38,813 nt of DNA from IMG/VR virus record IMGVR_UViG_3300020469_000103, positions 1 to 38,813 of that record; one strand, written 5' to 3'. Position 1 is the first letter of the stretch. Each line of letters opens with the position of its first letter. The notes beneath the pieces were generated by a model. It made no database searches, was not told the origin of the DNA, and saw nothing but the letters and a program-made list of their open reading frames with translations. Below are positions 1 through 6,007 of the stretch, piece by piece. The stretch comes from a virus. A program made the translations under genes and the position numbers.

Positions 1-1009
1 GAGCGGCTTGAGTCCACTGCTCACCAACCTGCGGTTCAGTAGATGCGATGTAAGGAACTCCATACTTGTAGCACTGCCCTGCATGATGGGACACATGGTT
101 GCCGTTAGGGTGGAGGACAACAGAACCTTCGGGCATACCCGCACGAAGAGCATCCTCCATTTCGTTGAGTTGCTCGTCAGTGTTGTCGCTCACAAGATGA
201 ATGTGATTGATGGAGATGCGGTCAGCACCGTGGAAGGTACCGCTGATGTCCACACCCTTTGGTGGGGGTGCGATGGGTCGGTGGCCTTCGGAGCCACGCA
301 GTTGAACCATAGCCATCTTCTGTACCACACCATGGGTGTTGGATACTCGCAAAGATTTGCGGAGATTATCAGAAGTCAACTCGGACACGAACTCAATCTC
401 AATGTGGTTCGGGTCAAGGCCAAGCACTTGGAAGTCTCGGTTGAGGTTTGTGTCTTGAGTCATGGGGATGGCGACACGCAGACCGTCCTTGCCAGCAGTG
501 ATACCATCGTTGTCCCGACCCATGAGGATGTAGTTATTGGGTGCGACCACGGCTGATGCGTTGGCGTTGATGAATGGTTGAACCATGACGGTGCCGTGTG
601 GGTCGGTGAAGCCATGCTCATAATGGGGGTCGTCGGAAGTATCGGGAGACATCATGGTGGTGATGATGCGGTGAGCGATGACCTCAACATCAAGGAGGGT
701 GTCAGCACGACTGGACTCAAGCACACCGGGGCGGGGCACGAGTGGACATGCACGAACGAAGAGAGGGTAGGTTGTTTGGGAGAACCTTTCTTGAACTTCA
801 GCGATGAGTTGTACGACTTTCTCATCAACGAAAGCGTTGATGTCGTCGGGCAAGTCATCACCTGTGGGCACAAGGTGAACAGCACAAGAATGGAGAGTAG
901 GCCATTCGGTCTGCGAGTTGTACGAATCTTTCTGTTCGGTGTATGCTTGAAGGGCTTGGTATTTTTGACTCATGGTATTCACTTCCTTGGTTTGTGTTGC
1001 TTCTGTCAT
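1..1009 (-). CDS. Partial PEP-utilising-enzyme-like protein (runs off left edge)
   Basis: An open frame reads leftward from ATG 1009 with no stop before base 1, giving 336 residues of an incomplete protein. Near residues 295-325 it has a stretch resembling the swivelling phosphohistidine domain of PEP synthase and PPDK: a glycine-rich NGNHVSHHAG followed by YGVPYIAS, where the family has a G-x-x-S-H-A-A...G-I-P pattern around the phosphorylated His. Upstream, GTVMVQPFI loosely recalls the ATP-grasp part of the same enzymes. ATG 973 is an alternative start. Both ATGs are preceded by nearly the same AGGAAGTGAATAMC stretch, so the choice is open; 1009 lies closest to the TATA box at 1037-1045. 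The enzyme call is a motif-level inference. The reading frame is much more certain than the function. Confidence 0.5.
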   Translation of the reverse strand, partial: MTEATQTKEVNTMSQKYQALQAYTEQKDSYNSQTEWPTLHSCAVHLVPTGDDLPDDINAFVDEKVVQLIAEVQERFSQTTYPLFVRACPLVPRPGVLESSRADTLLDVEVIAHRIITTMMSPDTSDDPHYEHGFTDPHGTVMVQPFINANASAVVAPNNYILMGRDNDGITAGKDGLRVAIPMTQDTNLNRDFQVLGLDPNHIEIEFVSELTSDNLRKSLRVSNTHGVVQKMAMVQLRGSEGHRPIAPPPKGVDISGTFHGADRISINHIHLVSDNTDEQLNEMEDALRAGMPEGSVVLHPNGNHVSHHAGQCYKYGVPYIASTEPQVGEQWTQAA

Positions 1010-1028
1010 GTTATTCACTTCCTCATTT

Positions 1029-1070
1029 CTTTGCCGATTTATATACTGTTCAGCCTCAGTCCTCGTTTTT
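1029..1070 (-). promoter_or_regulatory. Leftward promoter P1, shared block
   Basis: Reading leftward, this block holds AAAACGAGGACTGA, then the TATA box TATATAAAT (1037-1045), then CGGCAAAG. The TATA centre is about 32 bases from ATG 1009. The same block occurs at 2108-2150 and 3706-3749, and the 12 bases TTTGCCGATTTA (plus strand) are identical in all three. It drives the partial gene at the left edge. Confidence 0.8.
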
Positions 1071-1328
1071 CTCCGTGATGGTCACGAGCCAACCTTCTGT
1101 GCCAACCACTTCCCGTGCCTCAATCTTGTAGCGGTCGGGACGCATGGCTAACTCCATCGCTTCCTCAACAGGGAAGGTTGGATAGACATTCATGATGCAG
1201 TAAAAACGCACGGCCTCATCCACGAAGGAGTCCACCATGCTGTTCCTGTCCCTACCCAACGCCGTGATGAGTGTGTCGGGGTAGTTCGTAAACCTGCTTT
1301 CTTTTCCGATGATTTGTTTCTCGCTCAT
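1056..1328 (-). CDS. Small protein of unknown function (90 aa)
   Basis: Last gene of a four-gene leftward operon. The start is ATG 1328, which shares bases with the TGA of the gene upstream (ATGA junction). A longer open frame extends upstream in this frame, but it crosses the neighbouring gene out of phase and looks artefactual. The protein is acidic at its C-terminus and soluble, with no membrane segment. I do not recognise a family. The gene ends only a few bases before the P1 promoter of the next unit. Confidence 0.75.
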   Translation of the reverse strand: MSEKQIIGKESRFTNYPDTLITALGRDRNSMVDSFVDEAVRFYCIMNVYPTFPVEEAMELAMRPDRYKIEAREVVGTEGWLVTITEKNED

Positions 1329-1558
1329 TCGCTCGCCTCCATGTACATGTTGATGACGCTCATGGTATCGTTCCATGTGCCGGTGTAGTAAGTGAAGCCG
1401 CCGTCTTTGTAGAACTTCTTCACCCATGTGAGTGCAGGTAGGTAGGCCATGCCCTTCTTGCCAATGGCATAGGCAATGACATACGCCGGTTGAGTGAAGG
1501 GTACCTTGTGTGTCAGTCGGTATCGGGTCATCAAGTTCTGTGCTTGTTGTGTGTTCAT
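1325..1558 (-). CDS. Small protein of unknown function (77 aa)
   Basis: Third gene of the leftward operon that starts at 2096. ATG 1558 overlaps the upstream stop as ATGA, and its own TGA overlaps the next ATG in the same way, so translation is probably coupled on both sides. The middle is rich in aromatic and small residues (around YVIAYAIGKKG and FTYYTGTW), suggesting a compact beta-containing fold. No cysteine pair, transmembrane segment or known motif is visible. Function unknown. Confidence 0.75.
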   Translation of the reverse strand: MNTQQAQNLMTRYRLTHKVPFTQPAYVIAYAIGKKGMAYLPALTWVKKFYKDGGFTYYTGTWNDTMSVINMYMEASE

Positions 1559-1776
1559 GCAATCACCTCCATGCTGTCGGCGTACTCACCGTCTCGGTCT
1601 TGCACATCCTCAATGGCATGATGCAAGAAGCCAGCGAACCCGTCAAAGAATCCGAGGTCTTCCCAATCGTACATGTACATGTACTCCTTGCCTTCGTAGT
1701 TGAGGAACAGGGCATGCCATGTCTTTGTGATGTGTGTTGCTTGAAACAGGTTCTCGTATGCTTGTGGCCCAATCAT
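1555..1776 (-). CDS. Small acidic protein of unknown function (73 aa)
   Basis: Second gene of the leftward operon. I chose ATG 1776 because it overlaps the stop of the preceding gene as ATGA, like its neighbours. The frame is open further upstream, but that part would overlap the previous gene by about 100 bases. The protein is rich in aromatic residues (YMYMYDWED) and strongly acidic toward the C-terminus. No family recognised. Small acidic proteins in early viral operons are often host-takeover factors, but nothing here proves that. Confidence 0.75.
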   Translation of the reverse strand: MIGPQAYENLFQATHITKTWHALFLNYEGKEYMYMYDWEDLGFFDGFAGFLHHAIEDVQDRDGEYADSMEVIA

Positions 1777-2096
1777 GCCATCACCTCCAAGGTGTTGTCT
1801 GCTTGCTGTCGCCAGCGAGTGAAGTACATGGCGTTCTCCTGTGCCCATTGGATGAGTCGCACTTCGGAAACCCATTTGGTGAAGTCGGCATGGACTTTGG
1901 TGCTGATGCGAGAGATGTCTTGTAAGGTAGGTGTCCCACTCACAGCGTAGTCTGAGACATACACTCGGTAGTTGTTGCTCTTGTCAAGTACGAAGTGGAC
2001 GGTGGCATCCCACCCATACCTCTTGTACTGTGCGGTGAAGGCACCCTGTTGAGGGAAGGGTGGTACGGCTTGAAGCGGATTGATTGTGTTTGACAT
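1773..2096 (-). CDS. Unknown protein, first gene of a leftward operon (107 aa)
   Basis: The start is set by the promoter. The TATA box at 2117-2125 is centred about 25 bases upstream of ATG 2096, so the transcript would begin at or next to the start codon (leaderless). The open frame continues upstream to 2144, but that part is the promoter itself. The protein has a proline-rich N-terminus (PPFPQQ) and a C-terminal half with several Trp and Arg residues (WVSEVRLIQW, FTRWRQQ). No family recognised. It is followed by three genes joined by ATGA overlaps. Confidence 0.75.
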   Translation of the reverse strand: MSNTINPLQAVPPFPQQGAFTAQYKRYGWDATVHFVLDKSNNYRVYVSDYAVSGTPTLQDISRISTKVHADFTKWVSEVRLIQWAQENAMYFTRWRQQADNTLEVMA

Positions 2097-2107
2097 CGGC
2101 TCTCTAT

Positions 2108-2150
2108 TCTTTGCCGATTTAAATACTGTTGGCTTCCAGTCCATCGTTTT
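2108..2150 (-). promoter_or_regulatory. Leftward promoter P2, shared block
   Basis: Second copy of the shared promoter block. Reading leftward: AAAACGATGGACTGG, then TATTTAAAT (2117-2125), then CGGCAAAG. The spacing to ATG 2096 predicts a leaderless transcript for the four-gene operon. Confidence 0.8.
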
Positions 2151-2178
2151 GTTTCACGCTTACAGGCCATGTCATGTG

Positions 2179-2397
2179 CCTCACTTTCCTCACTTTACTC
2201 ATTTCTTTACTCACCTGTTTTGACCCCCCATGAATACTCACTTTACTCATAGGTCTTACTCTCTATAATATATGTGTGTAGTAGTAGTGAATAATGAGGT
2301 AAGCGTGGCGGCTTTCCTTTCCATTGAGTGTAAGGGGTGTGAGTGATGTGGTGCTTTACTCAAATGAGTGAAGTGGATTTTGAGGTAAGTGAGGAAA
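2179..2397. repeat. Inverted-repeat element A (gene-free, AT-rich core)
   Basis: TTTCCTCACTTTACTCA (2185-2201) and TGAGGTAAGTGAGGAAA (2381-2397) form an imperfect inverted pair, 15 of 17 bases. Between them lie further ACTCA/TGAGT units, an AT-rich core around 2262-2275 (CTCTATAATATATG) and TAGTGAATAATGAGGTAA (2285-2302). A second element with the same parts lies at 10964-11135. Replication origin or regulatory hub are both possible. Confidence 0.75.
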
Positions 2398-2446
2398 CAG
2401 GCTTGCAGTGTTGCGTTTAGGATAGGTCAAGGGGTGAGGTAAGTGG

Positions 2447-2476
2447 AAGGGCGAACATGTAAGGGCGAACATGTTC
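2447..2476. repeat. 14-base tandem duplication ending in a palindrome
   Basis: AAGGGCGAACATGT occurs twice head to tail (2447-2460 and 2461-2474). The second copy runs into TCG to complete the 12-base perfect palindrome CGAACATGTTCG (2465-2476), a plausible dimeric-repressor site. Confidence 0.8.
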
Positions 2477-2637
2477 GTATTGTTGAGGCTGTCATGCCCC
2501 TACCCGAAGGGATGTCTCTTTCAATAGGAGTGAGCGGGGAATGGTCATAAGCGTATGATTTGCGAGCGTGCGTGCCTCGGAACCCAGATATTTTCTTTGG
2601 CCGTTGCGCTACACGAACACGATGCGTGAAGAGTCCA

Positions 2638-2649
2638 ACCCATATGGGT
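2638..2649. repeat. Palindrome ACCCATATGGGT, copy 1
   Basis: Perfect 12-base palindrome, repeated exactly at 3809-3820. The two copies flank the GC-rich gene at 2825-3688 together with its promoter and terminator. They may be regulator sites or the edges of an inserted cassette. Confidence 0.7.
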
Positions 2650-2740
2650 GCGTTGCTTTTACACGCAAGGCTGAACCTTATGTTCGGGCGTAGGCGTGGC
2701 AACAGCACCCCCAAAGCGTTGCGCTATGGGCGTGCGTGAC

Positions 2741-2774
2741 AAAAAAAAGGCCCCCACCCCCGGCGTACCGGGGG
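2741..2774 (-). terminator. Intrinsic terminator of the 2825-3688 gene
   Basis: Reading leftward, a stem of seven G-C pairs (2757-2763 with 2768-2774, tetraloop CGTA) is followed after a short C-rich stretch by T8 (2741-2748). It sits about 50 bases past the stop of the leftward gene. Poly-T termination is standard in archaea; the strong hairpin is an addition. Confidence 0.8.
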
Positions 2775-2824
2775 CAGGGGCGGTGTACTACTCGGAGAGC
2801 AGGGCAAGCGGGCCGGGGAACGGC

Positions 2825-3688
2825 TCACTGTGGGGTCATGACACCCTCAAGGCGGGTGATGTCGTCGCTGAACCACTGTCGGGAGCGAGCCGTGGCACCC
2901 TTGCCGGTGTGGGTGCGCTTTGGGGCACCGGCCTTCTTTGCGAGGGCACGGACAGCGGAGGGGCTGAGGTCGTCAAGGGAGGCGGCGGCGGCACGAGTGA
3001 CACGGCCTTGGTCAGCCTTGCCCACTGAGTCGGCTTGAGCATACACCTTGGCGGCGGCGAGGCGGTTGGCCTTGTCGGTGGTGAACCAGTCGTCGCCGTG
3101 GGTGAGGCGGCAGAAGGCTTTGCGAGCCTTCTTCTCGGAGGTGTAGGGGCGAGGCTCGCCCTTGTTGTCAAGGACACCGACAGCGAACCAGCCCTTGCCA
3201 GTCTTGAGGGTGGAGGCGAGTTTGTTGGCCTTGTTGAGCCGCTTGACATCACGGCGGAAGGCACCGACACAGTGGCCAGCGGCGTTGAGTTCAACGCCCT
3301 CGTTGTTGCCCTTGGACGGGGTGTAGGTGAGGGAGAGTGCCTTGACCAAATCTCGGACGGGAGCCTTGGGGCCGAGCCAGTACGAGGGCACAGCATCACG
3401 GACAGCGGCAGGAGATGGACGCTCGGACATGATGGACACGACCTCACGGGCAATGGCCACGACTTGGGCCTTCGTGAAGGTGGTGTGAGGGCGGTCGCCA
3501 GCCTTGTTGGGCGGGGCCAACTCAAGGGGCGACACCGTGGAGGTGGTGGACAGCGGCAGGGCGCATGTCTTGGCACGGGAGGAGAGGAACGCATGAATGC
3601 GCTCCACAACGGGGGCCACCTGCACAGCGAAGGCAGGGAGGGGTAGGCTGACGGCGGGCAACGGGTTGGTGTGGGTGTTTTGTACCAT
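2825..3688 (-). CDS. GC-rich basic protein of unknown function (287 aa)
   Basis: Leftward gene with its own P3 promoter and a strong terminator. ATG 3688 is chosen because the TATA centre (about 3719) lies roughly 31 bases upstream; a TTG at 3697 is in frame but unlikely. The protein is Ala-, Lys- and Arg-rich. The middle has a compact part (GHCVGAFRRDVKRLNKANK, then KGWFAVGVLDNKG) and a C-terminal tail with many Lys and Arg (KKAGAPKRTHTGKG), consistent with nucleic-acid binding. No family recognised. Base composition is clearly GC-richer than the rest of the window, with long open shadow frames on both strands, which suggests a different origin. Confidence 0.75.
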   Translation of the reverse strand: MVQNTHTNPLPAVSLPLPAFAVQVAPVVERIHAFLSSRAKTCALPLSTTSTVSPLELAPPNKAGDRPHTTFTKAQVVAIAREVVSIMSERPSPAAVRDAVPSYWLGPKAPVRDLVKALSLTYTPSKGNNEGVELNAAGHCVGAFRRDVKRLNKANKLASTLKTGKGWFAVGVLDNKGEPRPYTSEKKARKAFCRLTHGDDWFTTDKANRLAAAKVYAQADSVGKADQGRVTRAAAASLDDLSPSAVRALAKKAGAPKRTHTGKGATARSRQWFSDDITRLEGVMTPQ

Positions 3689-3705
3689 GTGAATCAACCC
3701 TTTAT

Positions 3706-3749
3706 TCTTTGCCGATTTATAACCTATTGACCTTCAGTACCTCGGTTTT
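3706..3749 (-). promoter_or_regulatory. Leftward promoter P3, shared block
   Basis: Third copy of the shared block. Reading leftward: AAAACCGAGGTACTGAAGG, then TTATAAAT (3715-3722), then CGGCAAAG. It drives the gene starting at 3688. Confidence 0.8.
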
Positions 3750-3765
3750 GCATTGCGTGTGCGTA

Positions 3766-4153
3766 CATAGCACATAGCGCAAAGCACCGTAAGGGAGGTG
3801 CATAACGCACCCATATGGGTTGGGGTCAAGGTGTCGCTATTCATGGGGGCTTGCGTCCTGTAGGCGTGTTAGGTTATGGGGTGTGGGGCGAAGGGGCCGG
3901 ATTCTATAGACCGACTCACACACAGGCGGGCGAGAGGGGTGGGGATTCTATAGACCCCGCCCCTGCGCCCCTGTCTATAGACACGCCCCCGCCCACGACG
4001 GGTGGAGATGGGGGCCATAGCCTGACGGCGTACAGCGGTCTATAGAACGGGGTACTGGGAGCCTGCACCCCATAGCACAGCCCCATAGCATGCCCCTTAG
4101 AAGGAGCCATAGCACAGTGCTATCCCATAGCACTTCTTTTGGGCACGCATAGC
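3766..4153. repeat. Gene-free stretch with CATAGC and TCTATAGA arrays
   Basis: No gene is evident. CATAGC occurs eight times (3766, 3773, 4016, 4071, 4084, 4108, 4126, 4148). The palindrome TCTATAGA occurs four times (3903, 3947, 3974, 4039), the first two within GATTCTATAGACC. An inverted CATAGC, GCTATG, covers the start codon of the next gene (4207-4212). Such clustering suggests binding sites for one or two DNA-binding proteins. Confidence 0.65.
3809..3820. repeat. Palindrome ACCCATATGGGT, copy 2
   Basis: Exact second copy of the palindrome at 2638-2649, on the other side of the GC-rich gene. Confidence 0.7.
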
Positions 4154-4181
4154 GTTCCCAAAAAAAATTACAGAATGGATT

Positions 4182-4209
4182 TTTTATACCAAAACCCCCT
4201 GTGCGTGCT
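4182..4209 (+). promoter_or_regulatory. Promoter of the 4210-6007 operon
   Basis: TTTTATAC at 4182-4189 lies about 24 bases before ATG 4210, so the transcript is probably leaderless. An A8 run lies just upstream (4160-4167). Confidence 0.6.
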
Positions 4210-4977
4210 ATGACCAGCCCGTTTGAGTTTGCTTGGACGATACTCAAAGAAGATGTAAATTATCTTCAAGACGCTATCTATTCAATACAACGAATGTTCG
4301 GTGTTGATTACGATGAAGCCGTGAAAATGGTTGACCAAATGCACCGCCATCAATTGAGTCAAGCGGGAATCCCTCAAGACAAAATTGATAGAGAATTTGC
4401 AGACAACTATGACCCGGCAAGCGATTACATCAATCAACAATTCGCTAAACCTATGGCGATGGAACTCAATGATGTGGCTACAAACATGGGTGATGTGACA
4501 AGTCATCAGCGACACAAGGATGACAACAGCCGCAAAATCGGTGAGCAAACCAGTAGAGCGGCAGTAACCAACCGACCAAGAAGTAACCCCCGTGTACCGC
4601 AGATGGATGAAGAGGCCAGTTATGCCAACATTTCAATTCCTCGTGAATCGCCTATCCACGGCTTAGAGCCATTCGGAGAGGATGGGCCGATGGGCGCAAG
4701 CCTACCTATGCCGATGGCTGATGATGTTCTTGAGCCAATCCGCCAACGCCATCGTGAACAGGAACCATTCAACCCGTTCACTGCAAAGCCATCTCCACCT
4801 CCAATGCGTGAAGAGCGAGGCCCGCCGATGGGAGGCTCCGAAGGTATGTCTCGTGGCCCAATGCGCTCTCGTAAGCGAGGCGACCCGGCCCGTGAACCAA
4901 GGTTTGTCCGACCGGGTTTCCGCTCCACCGAGAGTATGCCCATGGATGACGAATCAGCGGCACGCAGAATGCAGTGA
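4210..4977 (+). CDS. Virion-associated-like protein with N-terminal AW-LK motif (255 aa)
   Basis: ATG 4210 is preferred over GTG 4201 because of its distance from the TATA box. Residues 4-13 are PFEFAWTILK, one of the dispersed PMDxAWxLLK-like peptides of this genome. Residues to about 75 look helical (DEAVKMVDQMHRHQ); the rest is low complexity, rich in Pro, Met, Arg and Glu, and probably disordered. The gene ends in a GTGA overlap with a small membrane protein. No family recognised. The motif and composition match the large proteins around the terminase and portal, so a virion role is my inference. Confidence 0.75.
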   Translation: MTSPFEFAWTILKEDVNYLQDAIYSIQRMFGVDYDEAVKMVDQMHRHQLSQAGIPQDKIDREFADNYDPASDYINQQFAKPMAMELNDVATNMGDVTSHQRHKDDNSRKIGEQTSRAAVTNRPRSNPRVPQMDEEASYANISIPRESPIHGLEPFGEDGPMGASLPMPMADDVLEPIRQRHREQEPFNPFTAKPSPPPMREERGPPMGGSEGMSRGPMRSRKRGDPAREPRFVRPGFRSTESMPMDDESAARRMQ

Positions 4978-5171
4978 CCGACAAGTTTAATTTCTACACC
5001 GCACTCGGTCTGCACATGCTGTTGCCGATACTCTTCATCCTCTCATTTATCGCAGGGTTTGTGACCATTTGGCTGGCAACGCCCGACCCTATGGACACCG
5101 TGATTTACATTGAAGACGAGGAGGCTTTTCACCAAGCCTGCTTTAACGGTATGCGGAGAGGAATCCAGTGA
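4974..5171 (+). CDS. Small single-pass membrane protein (65 aa)
   Basis: Starts at GTG 4974, overlapping the previous stop (GTGA), and ends in the same way on the GTG of the lyase gene. Residues about 10-35 form one strongly hydrophobic segment (LHMLLPILFILSFIAGFV), followed by an acidic tail (IYIEDEEAF). It could be a membrane anchor, a holin-like protein or a partner of the lyase. Function unknown. Confidence 0.7.
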   Translation: MTDKFNFYTALGLHMLLPILFILSFIAGFVTIWLATPDPMDTVIYIEDEEAFHQACFNGMRRGIQ

Positions 5172-6007
5172 AAGTCTCCATCTACGAGGTTGGCCCTCGT
5201 GATGGACTTCAAGCCCTTAAACGCCCGGTAAATACACAGACAAAGGTAAAACTCATCAACGCTCTTTACAACGCTGGCCTCAAAAAAGTAGAAGAAACCA
5301 GTTTTGCACATCCCAAACTTGTGCCGCAAATGGCAGATGCAGAAGATGTATTTCGTAAAGGTAGCGTTCTCATCATGAACAAGCGTGGCTACGACAGGGC
5401 TTTGGCTGTTGGGGCCACAAAATTCAACATCGTGTTTTCACCCTGCGAGACTTTCAACATGAAGAACATGGGCAAGACTCGCAGTGAGATTGTGCTGATG
5501 TACAAGACCTTCATGGACAAAGTGCCCAAAAAGAATGTTCGGGTGTACATCAGTATGGCGTTTGGCTCTCCTTACAGCGGAACACCAAGCATGAATACTC
5601 TCATCTCATGTATTCGTGATGCAAAGATGTTTGGTCGTACTGTTGTATTTGCTGACACTGTTGGGGCTGGCACACGAAAAGAAGTTATCACAATGGCTGA
5701 ACTTGCAAAGAAGGAGCAAATGAAAGCCGCTTTGCATCTCCATCACCAAGGTGATGAAAGCACTGCACTGGAACTGGTTCGTGCAGGGTTGTTTAGTGGT
5801 ATCACTGAGTTTGACTCAAGCATCGGTGGACTGGGTGGTTGCCCATTCACTGATAACAGCGGCGCAAATATCTCAACAGAATCTCTTGTTCTTCACTTAT
5901 CCGCTTGGGGTTTTGACAGTGGAGTGGATAAAACAGCACTAAAACACGCGATTAAAATTGCTGAGAAAATAAAACTCAGTGAAAGGGAGAATGGAATAGC
6001 GGCATGA
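5168..6007 (+). CDS. HMG-CoA lyase-like enzyme (279 aa)
   Basis: The HMG-CoA lyase family cleaves 3-hydroxy-3-methylglutaryl-CoA to acetyl-CoA and acetoacetate in a TIM barrel. The key family pieces are visible in order: EVGPRDGLQ at residues 7-15 with the Arg and Asp used in catalysis and metal binding; EETSFAHP at 42-49; ADTVGAGT; the metal ligands HLH at 190-192; and GGLGGC at 220-225 with the active-site Cys. Length is close to the usual 300 residues. The start is GTG 5168, preceded by GGAGAGG (about 5154-5160) and overlapping the upstream stop. A related acyl-CoA lyase or aldolase activity cannot be excluded. It is an auxiliary metabolic gene; the 3' end overlaps a convergent gene by 32 bases. 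Confidence 0.85.
   Translation: MKVSIYEVGPRDGLQALKRPVNTQTKVKLINALYNAGLKKVEETSFAHPKLVPQMADAEDVFRKGSVLIMNKRGYDRALAVGATKFNIVFSPCETFNMKNMGKTRSEIVLMYKTFMDKVPKKNVRVYISMAFGSPYSGTPSMNTLISCIRDAKMFGRTVVFADTVGAGTRKEVITMAELAKKEQMKAALHLHHQGDESTALELVRAGLFSGITEFDSSIGGLGGCPFTDNSGANISTESLVLHLSAWGFDSGVDKTALKHAIKIAEKIKLSERENGIAA

Larger units (their letters stand above)
2398..2740. other. Gene-free stretch with tandem repeat and palindromes
   Basis: I see no convincing gene here. A leftward 95-codon frame exists but has no ribosome site, promoter or recognisable content. The stretch holds one more GTGAGGTAAGTG unit (about 2434-2445), an exact tandem repeat of 14 bases (2447-2474) and the palindrome ACCCATATGGGT (2638-2649). 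A structured RNA cannot be excluded by eye. Confidence 0.5.

Noticed and set aside
8-1131. Rightward open frames at the left edge (up to 182 codons)
   Set aside because: They are the antisense shadow of the leftward frame 1009-1, which has a TATA box and a recognisable domain-like stretch.
2427-2714. Leftward 95-codon frame in the gene-free gap
   Set aside because: No promoter, ribosome site or protein-like composition; it overlaps tandem and palindromic repeats.
2480-2740. tRNA or other structured RNA in the gap
   Set aside because: I tried to find a T-arm and anticodon arm on both strands and none closed properly. Covariance-model searches would be decisive.
2836-3646. Long alternative frames on both strands over the GC-rich gene
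   Set aside because: High GC removes stops in all frames. Only the 2825-3688 frame fits promoter P3, the terminator and a normal amino-acid composition.
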